From the NCBI GenBank assembly GCA_029240105.1, contig JARBTR010000006.1:186001-250000 (forward strand): 64,000 bases of DNA. The letters are read 5' to 3'. A program made the translations under genes and the position numbers. Source of the stretch: Caryophanales bacterium (GTDB taxonomy: Bacteria; Bacillota; Bacilli; JARBTR01). The notes beneath the pieces were generated by a model. It saw nothing but the letters and a program-made list of their open reading frames with translations, had not been told where the DNA came from and searched no databases. Below, piece by piece: positions 36,140-44,710 of the stretch. Position 1 is the first letter of the stretch; every line of letters begins with the position of its first letter.

Positions 36140-38098
36140 TTATTTTCCTCCTAACGTTTCATTAATTAGTGTTTTAAAATCGTCCCCACATAAGAAATGT
36201 TCTCTGTTAAGAATGAAATGCTTCCCTATTAATAAACAATAGCGCTCTGCCTTCGTTCGTAAAACTTCATCCGATATTGAAGTAATATCCTTTACCTTTG
36301 CAAGGCCAACTATTCTTCTTAAAAGTTCAAGACCGGCAACGCCTGCTGTATCTGTTATAACTTTGCTTAGATACCACTGGTCAAATCCTTCTTCTTTTGC
36401 TAAACAATCAGTCACATGATTTTTCCAAGCGGCTAAAAATTTATGTTTAAATAGGTCAATAATTTCTATAATAGATTCAATTACCCAACCAGTAAATTTC
36501 TCTTTCTTAACTTGATCAGTAATCGTCAGTTCTCCATTAACTAGTGCAAAGATTAGGTTGGCAATGACATTACCGATGTCATACCCCATTGGTCCATAAA
36601 AGGCAAACTCAGGGTCAATTACTTTCATTAAGTCTTGTTTTATAAATATAGATCCTGTGTGTAAATCTCCATGAATAAGTGCCTGTGCGTTATTCATAAA
36701 CTCAAACTTTAACTTAGCCATTTCCAGGCCTAATGACTTGTCGCCATATATTTCTTTTGCAACAAACTCCGCATTAGGTGGAAAAACTTCGTTTCTGTTT
36801 TTATAGTTATTAAAAGGCTCAGAGTATACTAAATCTTCAGATATCTCACACAACTCTGGATTGATATAATTTTTTACCAATTCCTTCTTTTCCTTATGAT
36901 CCAAAACTAAGTCGCTAGTCATAAGAAGCGTGTTTACTAGAAATGTTGTGATATCGTCTGAAAAATGCGGAAATATTTCATGCTTTAACAAGGCAGTGCG
37001 CATAATCGTATAATCGGACAAGTCTTCCATCACACAACAATTCATAATCGAATCATACTTATATACTTTAGGTACAAGTCCATCTGTCAGCTTATCTTCC
37101 AAAATAAGAATCTCAGATTCGATTCTATTTCGATCAGTTGAAAGTTTAAATTCATCTGAAATTCTAGCAGTACAGCCAGCTTGTTTTACAATAATAGACT
37201 TCTTATTCTTTTCATCTACAACACGGAAAACATAGTTTAAATTTCCGTCGCCAATTTCTTTGCAAGTTAGTTCTGAGGAAGTGTCAAAAAACTCGAATTC
37301 TCTTACGTACTCATGTACATCCTTTTCTTCCATAAGGAAATAAGTTGAAAATCTAGATTGTTTTGCACCCTCGTCAGATTGGTTTATATTATCTATCGAT
37401 GATGAATAACTCCTTGGGTGACCACCTGAAGTAATTCCAAAATTTTCTCTTAAGCCAATCAATCTAGCAACTTCTTGATCATCTAAAACTTGTGCTTTTC
37501 CTATAATATTGTGTGTATTCATCGTAACAGTAGCATAGTATTCTAAAGATTCAAGACGATGATAAGCTTGAAACACATCCTTACCCCATGTAATTACGCC
37601 GTGACTCTCAAGCAAAACTCCGTTATGGGTTTTACAATAAGGTGCTATTGAATCGGGAACACCAACAGTGCCAGGGGTTGCATATTCTGCAATTGGTACA
37701 CTACCCAACGTAACAATCGCCTCAGGCAAAATAGCAGAATCTAATGGGATACCAGCAACTGCAAAAGAAGTTGCTATCGGTGGATGCGCATGTGTTACCG
37801 CAAGTACCTCAGGGTTTTCTTTATAAACTCTAAGGTGCATTTTTATTTCTGAGGATGGTCTTGAACTTCCCAATAGTACATTCCCATCCAAATCTGTTTT
37901 GATCAACATTTCAGGTGTCATATACCCTTTTGATACACCTGAAGGCGTGATCCATAAAGCATTTTCACCAACTTTTATACTTATGTTGCCATCATTTGAT
38001 ACTACATAGTTTTTGGCGTACATTCTTTTACCAATTTCAACAATTGCTGTTTGAGCTTCATGATCAGACAGATAAGAAATACCTTTTGTTTGAACCAT
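36140..38098 (-). CDS. Fusion: class II aldolase + methylthioribose/5-deoxyribose kinase
   Basis: About 652 residues with two enzymes in one frame. Residues 1 to about 215 form a class II (fuculose-phosphate-type) aldolase: [10 protein letters not shown], catalytic Glu in SSEIKMH, zinc ligands THAHPP and ESHGVI. A linker (about 220-255) leads to an MtnK-like kinase: Gly-rich [16 protein letters not shown], catalytic loop [12 protein letters not shown] and [16 protein letters not shown]. Together with the coupled MtnA-like isomerase the operon encodes kinase, isomerase and aldolase, which convert methylthioribose or 5-deoxyribose to dihydroxyacetone phosphate plus an aldehyde. In B. thuringiensis (drdI, drdA, drdK) these are separate genes. 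The ATG at 38098 follows GGAGAGG; the frame opens with TTG at 38119. Confidence 0.9.
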   Translation of the reverse strand: MVQTKGISYLSDHEAQTAIVEIGKRMYAKNYVVSNDGNISIKVGENALWITPSGVSKGYMTPEMLIKTDLDGNVLLGSSRPSSEIKMHLRVYKENPEVLAVTHAHPPIATSFAVAGIPLDSAILPEAIVTLGSVPIAEYATPGTVGVPDSIAPYCKTHNGVLLESHGVITWGKDVFQAYHRLESLEYYATVTMNTHNIIGKAQVLDDQEVARLIGLRENFGITSGGHPRSYSSSIDNINQSDEGAKQSRFSTYFLMEEKDVHEYVREFEFFDTSSELTCKEIGDGNLNYVFRVVDEKNKKSIIVKQAGCTARISDEFKLSTDRNRIESEILILEDKLTDGLVPKVYKYDSIMNCCVMEDLSDYTIMRTALLKHEIFPHFSDDITTFLVNTLLMTSDLVLDHKEKKELVKNYINPELCEISEDLVYSEPFNNYKNRNEVFPPNAEFVAKEIYGDKSLGLEMAKLKFEFMNNAQALIHGDLHTGSIFIKQDLMKVIDPEFAFYGPMGYDIGNVIANLIFALVNGELTITDQVKKEKFTGWVIESIIEIIDLFKHKFLAAWKNHVTDCLAKEEGFDQWYLSKVITDTAGVAGLELLRRIVGLAKVKDITSISDEVLRTKAERYCLLIGKHFILNREHFLCGDDFKTLINETLGGK

Positions 38099-38142
38099 AT
38101 GTATCCTCTCCAAATTCAATTATTTTGAGTTACATAAAGACA

Positions 38143-39042
38143 TTAATACTCAGTTCTATTTCTACCATTCTTTTTTGCTAAATACAATTTTCTATCAACA
38201 TCTTCTATTAAAATATCAACAGTTAAACCATTTGTAGGTTTTAGACTAATGACTCCGAATGAAGAAGTAATTCTTATATTATTTTCCTTATAGATAAACT
38301 CAGTAGACTCCACTTCTCTGCGAATATTCTCCGCAATTTTTATTGCATTTTTAAGACCTGTTCTAGGAATAATGATTAAGAATTCTTCCCCGCCGTATCT
38401 TGAAACCCAGCCCCCTACTTCCTTCGTGTTTGATAACAAAATTTCTGCAAAGCTTTTTAAGATATGATCACCAGCTAAATGACCATATTGATCATTTACT
38501 CTCTTAAAGAAATCTATGTCTGCCATAACAATAGTAATGTTTTCATCTGTAAGTGCCGTATTTACAATATCTATCGGTAATTTTTCGTTCAAATATCGTC
38601 GATTGTAAACACCTGTCAATGAATCCTTAGAGGTTAAATTATTCATTTTATCTATTAACGAATGAATATCACAAAAATCATCTTTGTTATCTGGTACACT
38701 ATTGACTACCATACTTTTAGTTGCATCCACAATCAATTCAACTACTACTCTTCTATTACTTAACTCAATAGGAACTGCAGTAAGAATTAAAACCTCATCA
38801 GGGTTATACTCTATTTTGACATGAGTTTCATTCGTGTTTATTGCACGCATTGAGATACAATTCGTACAGGAAACATTCTTACCTAAATATTGAAAACAGC
38901 TACTACCTTCTATTTCCTTAAAAGTTTCACCCTCGTATTCTAAAATTTTCTTATAAACTGGATCAACAAACCTCATTTTCTTGCACATTTTTTCAATTAC
39001 TAAAAGCTTATCAAAAACTTTAAGAACTTCTTTTTCAATCAT
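38143..39042 (-). CDS. PAS-like Cys-cluster sensor diguanylate cyclase (GGDEF)
   Basis: About 299 residues: an N-terminal PAS-like sensor (about 1-115) and a C-terminal GGDEF domain (about 135-295) with the active-site motif GGEEF in RYGGEEFLIII and DSLTGVYNRRYL. No I-site RxxD is obvious. The sensor holds CFQYLGKNVSCTNC, a Cys-x8-Cys-x2-Cys cluster found in some metal- or redox-sensing PAS domains. It produces c-di-GMP. The gene is 44 bases upstream of the aldolase-kinase fusion, without a terminator, and has its own promoter upstream, so it probably heads the operon. The ATG at 39042 follows GAGGT. Confidence 0.88.
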   Translation of the reverse strand: MIEKEVLKVFDKLLVIEKMCKKMRFVDPVYKKILEYEGETFKEIEGSSCFQYLGKNVSCTNCISMRAINTNETHVKIEYNPDEVLILTAVPIELSNRRVVVELIVDATKSMVVNSVPDNKDDFCDIHSLIDKMNNLTSKDSLTGVYNRRYLNEKLPIDIVNTALTDENITIVMADIDFFKRVNDQYGHLAGDHILKSFAEILLSNTKEVGGWVSRYGGEEFLIIIPRTGLKNAIKIAENIRREVESTEFIYKENNIRITSSFGVISLKPTNGLTVDILIEDVDRKLYLAKKNGRNRTEY

Positions 39043-39093
39043 ATTAAATCTACCTCTAGATAGTGTATTTACCATTTACTCAATATTAGACAA

Positions 39094-39122
39094 ATTATAA
39101 CGTACTAACGAATAAAGTCACA
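39094..39122 (-). promoter_or_regulatory. Sigma-A-like promoter of the GGDEF-aldolase/kinase-isomerase operon
   Basis: On the minus strand TGTGAC (39117-39122) and TATAAT (39094-39099) are spaced by 17 bases. A small hairpin TTTTGAGT-GAAAA-ACTCAAAA (39127-39147) just upstream may terminate the preceding gene. Confidence 0.6.
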
Positions 39123-39171
39123 CAATTTTGAGTGAAAAACTCAAAAAGCATGACTTATTTTTAGAATATTA

Positions 39172-39714
39172 TTATTTAAGTAAATCAATTATTTCGTGAG
39201 CTGTTTTTAATTTAACAAATCTGCCATCAGGTTTACCACCAAGTACTCGATTTTCAAAACTTATAATCTGCTCAGCTGTCAACATTTCGCTATCGAAGGT
39301 TGAATGTGCATCTTTTATCAAAATACAATTATATCCCCTGGAGAAGGCTCTTCTACATGTTGTATCAATACAAAATTCTGACTGCATTCCCATTATAATT
39401 AAATTTTTTATACCTAAATCTTGTAATACAATTTGCAGTTCTGTTTGATGAAATGAATCACAGCTAGATTTTTCAACTACTTTTTCATTATTTAGAGGAG
39501 CCACCTCTTTACAAATTTCCCATGTTGGAAGTCCCTTTGTGTATTCTTCATCTTCTGTATGTTGAATAAAAACAGCAGGTATATTCGTTTTTCTTGCTGC
39601 TTCTAATACTTTTTTTATATTTGCCAGAACTTCATTCCCTTTGTACAATTTCGTATTTTCATATGAAAACATCGCTACTTGTACATCAATTATTAGTAAA
39701 GCTGTATTTTGCAT
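39172..39714 (-). CDS. Isochorismatase-family cysteine hydrolase
   Basis: A 180-residue protein of the isochorismatase-like fold. Catalytic Asp in LLIIDVQ (about residue 10) and catalytic Cys in GMQSEFCIDTTCRRA (about residue 118), with a Lys/Glu pair between, match nicotinamidase/isochorismatase-type hydrolases. The true substrate is unknown. AAGGAG precedes the ATG. It sits upstream of the GGDEF operon on the same strand, separated by a small hairpin and a promoter. Confidence 0.88.
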   Translation of the reverse strand: MQNTALLIIDVQVAMFSYENTKLYKGNEVLANIKKVLEAARKTNIPAVFIQHTEDEEYTKGLPTWEICKEVAPLNNEKVVEKSSCDSFHQTELQIVLQDLGIKNLIIMGMQSEFCIDTTCRRAFSRGYNCILIKDAHSTFDSEMLTAEQIISFENRVLGGKPDGRFVKLKTAHEIIDLLK

Positions 39715-39947
39715 AAAAACTCCTTTTCAATTGGAAACATTTCCATAAAATACTGGATACTGAAATGTAAATTAAAATTTAAACCTTTTTAAAGAAACAT
39801 GTTGTTTAGAAAATAAATTTTATTATTCAGAAATATTTGCTAAATTATCTACTATCTAGAATCAAATAGCAACTACATTCAAACTAATATTTTTTGATTT
39901 TATCTGACAGATTTAATTAGAGTTTTATATAAATAAGGGGGATTAGC

Positions 39948-40439
39948 ATGGTATTTGACACTGAGAGACTTATTATTAGAGAATTCAAAGATGAGGATAT
40001 TGATCTTATTTTCGATATCAATAATGACCCTGAATGTATTAAGTTTAACGGCTGGAATTCAATGTCCTTACATGAATGCCATGAGGTATTAGAAAAATGG
40101 ATCCAACAATATTCCAAAAATCCTAATTCTGGTGTTTTTTGTATAGAAAGTAAACATGATAACAGTAAAATTGGAATGGCTTTCATTGTTAAAACCAAAA
40201 CTTACGGCGAATTTGAAATTGGTTTCAGGCTCCGTAGAATTCAATGGGACAAAGGTTTTGCCAAAGAAGTTACACGTGGATTTCTAAATTATTCAAAATA
40301 TGTTCTTATTGCTAATTCATTAATTGCGGAAGTTTATACAGAAAATATAAGATCTAGAAATATTTTTAAAAAATTAGGCTTTGAAGAAAGTAGTCACCCT
40401 GATGGTGAAAATGGACTTATTTATCGATTTGAGCTTTGA
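39948..40439 (+). CDS. GNAT-family N-acetyltransferase
   Basis: A 163-residue acetyltransferase of the RimJ/Acetyltransf_3 type. It starts with DTERLIIREFKDEDIDLIF, contains the acetyl-CoA-binding strand-helix region IGFRLRRIQWDKGFAKEV (residues about 90-107, where the usual R/QxxGxG/A reads less strictly) and ends with NIRSRNIFKKLGFEE, where the co-substrate pocket lies. Target unknown. AAGGGGG precedes the ATG. It stands alone on the plus strand. Confidence 0.88.
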   Translation: MVFDTERLIIREFKDEDIDLIFDINNDPECIKFNGWNSMSLHECHEVLEKWIQQYSKNPNSGVFCIESKHDNSKIGMAFIVKTKTYGEFEIGFRLRRIQWDKGFAKEVTRGFLNYSKYVLIANSLIAEVYTENIRSRNIFKKLGFEESSHPDGENGLIYRFEL

Positions 40440-40632
40440 AATTTGAGGAATTATATGGCACTGTTATAGTTGAATGTTACTACTTACTAAATTTTACTCT
40501 CTTATCTGTGGCAAGCCGCGTTCCAAGGGGCTCGCCTGGTTTGCTAATCCCAATAACAAGCCAATTATGTAAATAATACTAGCAGCTTTCGTGTGCCTTT
40601 TCCTATTATTCCTCTACCATAAAAAATTCAAT

Positions 40633-40671
40633 TAAAAAAACTTTCAATGATAATTGTTGCATCATAGAAAG
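40633..40671 (-). terminator. Terminator after the carD-like gene
   Basis: On the minus strand CTTTCTATGAT-loop-ATCATTGAAAG is followed by TTTTTTTAATT. Sequence 40440-40632 upstream shows no further structure that I can interpret beyond a GC-richer patch near 40510-40545. Confidence 0.75.
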
Positions 40672-40740
40672 CTGGTTTTATGGTTTATGTGTGTTTTTCA
40701 TCATAGTATATTACCTAAAAAGTGTAAGATTATTACCGTT

Positions 40741-41235
40741 CTATGAAATATGTTCATGAATAAAGGAAGGAACTTCCCCCGGTGATATATTTAAAGCAAT
40801 TGCAAACTCTTCATTTAGATTTTTTTCAGCAGCTTTCAAAATGTCTGCATCTAACTTTTGAAGTTTTTTGCCAATTTGAAATTTTTCTTGTCGCTCTAGA
40901 TTTAATGTCTTAATAAGCTTGATCCATTCTTCACATTCCCCAGATTTAAGGGCCTCTTTGAAATTTTGACTTCTTTTTCTATTATCAAGAATCCAAACAT
41001 TCTCAGCTTCCGGTTTTCTCGCTAACAAAGATAAAACATTATCTTTTGTTAAAACTGCTCTCATCAAAACTCTAGGGTTTTTAACAGGGGTCTTTATAGT
41101 CATATTTTTACCAAAAGCCGGTTCCATCACATAGTACTCAATTACACAATCACTTAAATCTTTATCGTTCCTAATATCCACAATTTTATAAATTCCCATT
41201 GCATTGTATACGACATAATCATTGACTTTGAACAT
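40741..41235 (-). CDS. CarD-family transcriptional regulator (CdnL-like)
   Basis: A 164-residue protein: an N-terminal CarD/TRCF-RID domain (about 1-60, starting MFKVNDYVVYNAMGIYKIVDI) and a C-terminal helical domain (about 75-155, with VWILDNRKRSQNFKEAL). The N-terminal domain contacts the RNA polymerase beta subunit and the helical part stabilises open promoter complexes, as known for CarD in mycobacteria and CdnL in Myxococcus. A GGGAGG site lies 6 bases before the ATG. Confidence 0.9.
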   Translation of the reverse strand: MFKVNDYVVYNAMGIYKIVDIRNDKDLSDCVIEYYVMEPAFGKNMTIKTPVKNPRVLMRAVLTKDNVLSLLARKPEAENVWILDNRKRSQNFKEALKSGECEEWIKLIKTLNLERQEKFQIGKKLQKLDADILKAAEKNLNEEFAIALNISPGEVPSFIHEHIS

Positions 41236-41295
41236 AAACTTCCTCCCTGCATCTTTTTGTAAAATGTATTTTCCAATTTGAATTTATAAAAAATT

Positions 41296-41367
41296 GTGAC
41301 TTGAATACGGGTTTAATACTGAAAGAACATTTCTTCAGAAAAGCTATACCCATTGTATTCAAGTCAC
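41296..41367. terminator. Hairpin downstream of the histidine phosphatase gene
   Basis: GTGACTTGAATAC (41296 onward) pairs with GTATTCAAGTCAC (ending 41367); a shorter inner GGT/ACC pairing continues the stem. AT-rich flanks on both sides. It lies between the phosphatase stop (41498) and the carD start, on the minus strand. Confidence 0.65.
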
Positions 41368-41497
41368 TATTTATAAAACATAATTTTGGCATCTACTAGT
41401 CCATTATACACTTTTTCACTGCGATATGCATTCCGTTTTTATTTTCATAATCAGAACAGCGCTTTTCATATAAATGCAAATGGATTACCCTATCATA

Positions 41498-42076
41498 TTA
41501 AACCGTTATTCCGTCAGGTCGAATGACATTTACTAAAGTAAATTTACCTGCTTCATATTCATACTTAAAAATGCAACAATTTGGGATTCCCTTATTTATT
41601 TCTTCTGTTGGATCCGTCCACGCTCTCATAAATTCAATACAAGCAAATGCATGGGATACAGCTAATACAATATGATGATTTGCCTGCTCCATAATATCAG
41701 TACAAGTATGTACCATTCTTTCTAAAAGCCTATTGGTTGACTCACCACCGAAATCGACAAAGAAAGTCGTCATTGTTTTATAATCTGGAATCAAGTCTTC
41801 ACTTTCCCCTTCATAGATCCCAAAATTCAATTCTTTCAATCCTTTTAATCTCCTATACGGCATACGATAATCGGTAACAATTTCCAAAGTATTACAAGCT
41901 CTTTCTGAAGTTGAACAGTATATGTGATCTAATTTAATTTTTTTAAAATATGTAGCAGCTCCTTTTGACTGTTTAACCCCGAGTTCAGTAAGTGGAGAAT
42001 CACAAGCACCTTGGATTTTTTTTCTTACATTAAACATTGTCTGCCCATGTCTCATTATGTAAAATGTTTTTTTCAT
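41498..42076 (-). CDS. Histidine phosphatase-family protein (phosphoglycerate-mutase-like)
   Basis: A 192-residue branch-1 histidine phosphatase. The phospho-accepting histidine is in the RHG motif (MRHGQTMFNVRKKIQG), with the second histidine in SHAFAC near residue 157. Substrates in this family range from phosphosugars to nucleotides; none is indicated. It lies 275 bases downstream of the SIS gene, separated from it by a terminator, so it is not clearly part of that cluster. Confidence 0.9.
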   Translation of the reverse strand: MKKTFYIMRHGQTMFNVRKKIQGACDSPLTELGVKQSKGAATYFKKIKLDHIYCSTSERACNTLEIVTDYRMPYRRLKGLKELNFGIYEGESEDLIPDYKTMTTFFVDFGGESTNRLLERMVHTCTDIMEQANHHIVLAVSHAFACIEFMRAWTDPTEEINKGIPNCCIFKYEYEAGKFTLVNVIRPDGITV

Positions 42077-42237
42077 ACCTTATCACCCTTTTAACCAGTT
42101 TGAGACCATTTTATAAAAATCTAATATTCAAATTATTATATTTTCTCTATGCATGGACTATGAAAAGGTTGGTTTTTTGAAGCTAAATACAAGAAACGGT
42201 TGTAATAAACGAACGAACGAGTTATTGGGAATAAAGA

Positions 42238-42276
42238 ATAAAAAAATACCTGGAACAATTAGTTAATCGTTCCAGG
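42238..42276 (-). terminator. Terminator of the MupG/nucleotidyltransferase/SIS operon
   Basis: On the minus strand CCTGGAAC-GATTAACTAATT-GTTCCAGG is followed by TATTTTTTTATT. Confidence 0.88.
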
Positions 42277-42351
42277 CACCTAACAATTAGTTTTAATAAT
42301 AAAGAATTAATATAATGAACTTTTTGTATTTTCAATAGTGATTCCTTTTTA

Positions 42352-42534
42352 TTAAGGTTTGTAAATAACTGAATCCTTATCAATATTCACAGATTTATCT
42401 TGATCAAGTTTTTTTAACTCGAACTCTATATTCACAACAATCTTTCTATTTAAATCATCGTCAAGTACGCTATTTATAGAATTTTCAGTATCACTAGTTA
42501 ATTTTTCTTCACCCTCAGCAATTACAGACCTGAT
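42352..42534 (-). pseudogene. Open reading frame remnant directly after the SIS gene stop (no start codon)
   Basis: Immediately after the TAA of the SIS gene, in the same frame, about 60 codons stay open to a TAA at 42352. The translation (EEKLTSDTENSINSVLDDDL, then NRKIVVNIEFELKKLDQDKS) looks like genuine coding sequence rather than random read-through, but no ATG or GTG with a ribosome binding site starts it. It may be the 3' remnant of a deleted gene, or a rare C-terminal extension. I do not recognise the family. Confidence 0.4.
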
Positions 42535-43254
42535 TTAAACACTATAATATTTCTCAAACAATTCTTTATTCCATTCATCTCCACCATCAACATTCGAGCT
42601 TTTAAAAACTGGCGGTTTTAATCCAGCTTTATGGTATTTTTTAGCCAATAAAATAGAAATGGTTTGCGCAACGAAAGCCCCTGCAATAGTTGAAGTTGCT
42701 CCCATACCAGTATCTGCTTCCTTTACATAGAATGCTGAATCACCGGGTCCCGTGCAATTATTAATAACTACATTACTAAAGTCACATAAATATTTTCCAC
42801 TACTATGTCTTGATTTTGAACCTTCAATATGATGTGGATTTGTAAATGAAATTACCTTTGCACCACAATCCTGCGCCATTTTTGCAAGTTCAACAATCAT
42901 TCCATTTCTTCCAGAATTAGAAGCAATTACAAGCACATCCTTTGAATTAATTTTATATAAATCAAAAATCACTGTTGCATATACTTCTACTCGTTCAATT
43001 ATAGTGCTTTTTAAAGGATGATCATGTAATAAAAACTCATTTGGTAAAATAGGTGAAACTTGCGCAAATCCACCCGCTCTTACATAAAATTCCTCTGCAA
43101 ACATATGAGAATGACCGGAACCAGTAACAAGAAAACGTCCTCCATTTTGAAGTGCTTCAAAAATGCACTTTGCTGCTTCATCCATTTTTTCAATTTGAGT
43201 CGTATAAAGGTTCTTAAGATTGGCAATTACATAATGATAATAATTTTCCATCAT
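42535..43254 (-). CDS. SIS-domain sugar isomerase-like protein (UPF0309)
   Basis: A 239-residue single SIS (sugar isomerase) domain with GGRFLVTGSGHSHMFAEEF, VIASNSGRNGMIVEL and GAGHDSAFY-like elements (here GPGDSAFYVKEADTGMGATST; parts quoted). UPF0309 proteins have no fixed function but the SIS fold binds phosphosugars. It begins 25 bases after the nucleotidyltransferase gene and 1.4 kb after the MupG gene, all on one strand, so it belongs to an amino-sugar-phosphate operon. The frame stays open past the stop into a remnant. Confidence 0.88.
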   Translation of the reverse strand: MMENYYHYVIANLKNLYTTQIEKMDEAAKCIFEALQNGGRFLVTGSGHSHMFAEEFYVRAGGFAQVSPILPNEFLLHDHPLKSTIIERVEVYATVIFDLYKINSKDVLVIASNSGRNGMIVELAKMAQDCGAKVISFTNPHHIEGSKSRHSSGKYLCDFSNVVINNCTGPGDSAFYVKEADTGMGATSTIAGAFVAQTISILLAKKYHKAGLKPPVFKSSNVDGGDEWNKELFEKYYSV

Positions 43255-43278
43255 TAACTTATATCCTTTATTTCATTT

Positions 43279-44646
43279 TTACCAGCCGTATTTATTTTCG
43301 CTCCACTTTTTTATAATTAGATCTTGTTTCACGAAAACAAGTCTATTACTTTCGATATCTTTATCTATTATCGTTCCTGCCCCGATAACACTGTATGCAC
43401 CTATTTTGCAACCAGGCATAATAATCGTATTTACGCCTGTTCTACAATAATCGCCGAGATAAGAGGCATTTGAAAAATGTAACGGTATTTCTTTTCGACC
43501 TTTTACGGTTTGTTCAGTTTCTCCATCATCAAAGCGCAAAGTTCCGCAAACTGTTGCCGCTCCGATATCCGTATGACCACCAATTGCACCATAAAACTCG
43601 CTATAGTGATAAATATATACCTTATCCATCACCATTCCTCCAAGAAACTCTGCACAATGATCGAATATACAATTCGATCCAATCGATACACCAGCGTAAA
43701 TCATGCTGTAATTGCTAATCTTTGTATGATCACCGATTACAGCATTCCCATTAAAAATGGCTCCATTATCAATGATTGTATCGTCTCCTACAATCAGGTT
43801 GCCATGTATCACTACACGATCACCAATTGAGGAGTTCTTTCCTAATTTCACATAGCCATGAAGGGTTGCATTTTCAGATATCGTTGCTCCATCTGCTAGC
43901 TGGTTCTCTTTAAGTTCATTACAAAAATAATCCACCATAAATTGATTTGCTTCTAACATATGCCAAGGCTTATCTATATCGAAGAAATATCCATTACATT
44001 CGATGGCATTCAATTTTACCTTATCAAGGGATTTCAGAATGCCAGCTTCAATAAATCTTTCTTTTGGGACACCTACACCCACTTTTGCATCTGGAAAATA
44101 ATCAGGTGTTCTTTTTACATAATCTAAAAGTGTTTCATTGAAATGAAATCCTGCAAATTGGTGTGTAATACTGTTGCCACGATAGTGGGCACCGATCGAT
44201 TGTACAACACCATCCATAATACTTGCACCAATCCAATTTTTAGAGGTTTCCTTTAATTTTTTTAAAAGCACAGATGGAGTCGATGAATAAAGTAAGTTCT
44301 CTAGATCCTTTAGTTCAACAATGGTATCACCATAGAGAACGATAAAGTCTTTTGTGTCAGATAGTTTCTCAGCGCCTATAACTAGACTTTCTGCATTACC
44401 TAAATTAGTTTGATCACATACAAATTTAATGTTGTCTATATCCGATAAATTATTTTGCAGCTCTCTTTGATGCTCCTCGTTAACAACAACAATAATTTCT
44501 TGTATCCCTATTGTTAAAATAGTTTCAATATTATAGCGAATTAATGGTTTTCCAGCGATTTTTATAGCTGTTTTTGATCGGACTGTGTTGAATGGAAATA
44601 TTTTACTGCCTTTGCCTGCTGCAAGAATAATGGCACCCTTACCCAT
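43279..44646 (-). CDS. GlmU-like nucleotidyltransferase with left-handed beta-helix
   Basis: A 455-residue protein: an N-terminal sugar-1-phosphate nucleotidyltransferase domain (about 1-230; LAAGKGSKIFPFNTVRSKTA replaces the usual LAAGxGTRMxPLT, keeping Lys for triphosphate binding) and a C-terminal left-handed beta-helix (about 250-440) built from hexapeptide repeats such as IGDRVVIHGNLIVGDDTIID and IGAYSVIGAGTIID. GlmU itself makes UDP-GlcNAc; whether this copy acetylates or only transfers a nucleotide is not clear. It lies between MupG and the SIS gene and is separate from the usual housekeeping glmU locus. GAGGTG precedes the ATG. Confidence 0.88.
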   Translation of the reverse strand: MGKGAIILAAGKGSKIFPFNTVRSKTAIKIAGKPLIRYNIETILTIGIQEIIVVVNEEHQRELQNNLSDIDNIKFVCDQTNLGNAESLVIGAEKLSDTKDFIVLYGDTIVELKDLENLLYSSTPSVLLKKLKETSKNWIGASIMDGVVQSIGAHYRGNSITHQFAGFHFNETLLDYVKRTPDYFPDAKVGVGVPKERFIEAGILKSLDKVKLNAIECNGYFFDIDKPWHMLEANQFMVDYFCNELKENQLADGATISENATLHGYVKLGKNSSIGDRVVIHGNLIVGDDTIIDNGAIFNGNAVIGDHTKISNYSMIYAGVSIGSNCIFDHCAEFLGGMVMDKVYIYHYSEFYGAIGGHTDIGAATVCGTLRFDDGETEQTVKGRKEIPLHFSNASYLGDYCRTGVNTIIMPGCKIGAYSVIGAGTIIDKDIESNRLVFVKQDLIIKKWSENKYGW

Positions 44647-44710
44647 TTATCACCTCTTAATCAATCAGTATTTAAATCTCAATTTTTTTCTTATAAGCTG
44701 ATAAATCATT

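Noticed and set aside
38099-38119. TTG start for the aldolase-kinase fusion (and TTG at 22689 and 32714 for the NHL and FG-GAP genes)
   Set aside because: In each case a downstream ATG has a better placed GGAG-type ribosome binding site, and the TTG overlaps or precedes that element.
40500-40560. GC-richer patch with AAGCCGCG..GGGGCTCGCC near the GNAT/carD gap as another copy of the dispersed repeat
   Set aside because: It lacks the shared strands (TGTTTGACTCCTG, GGAAAGCAAACAG) and has no closing inverted ends.
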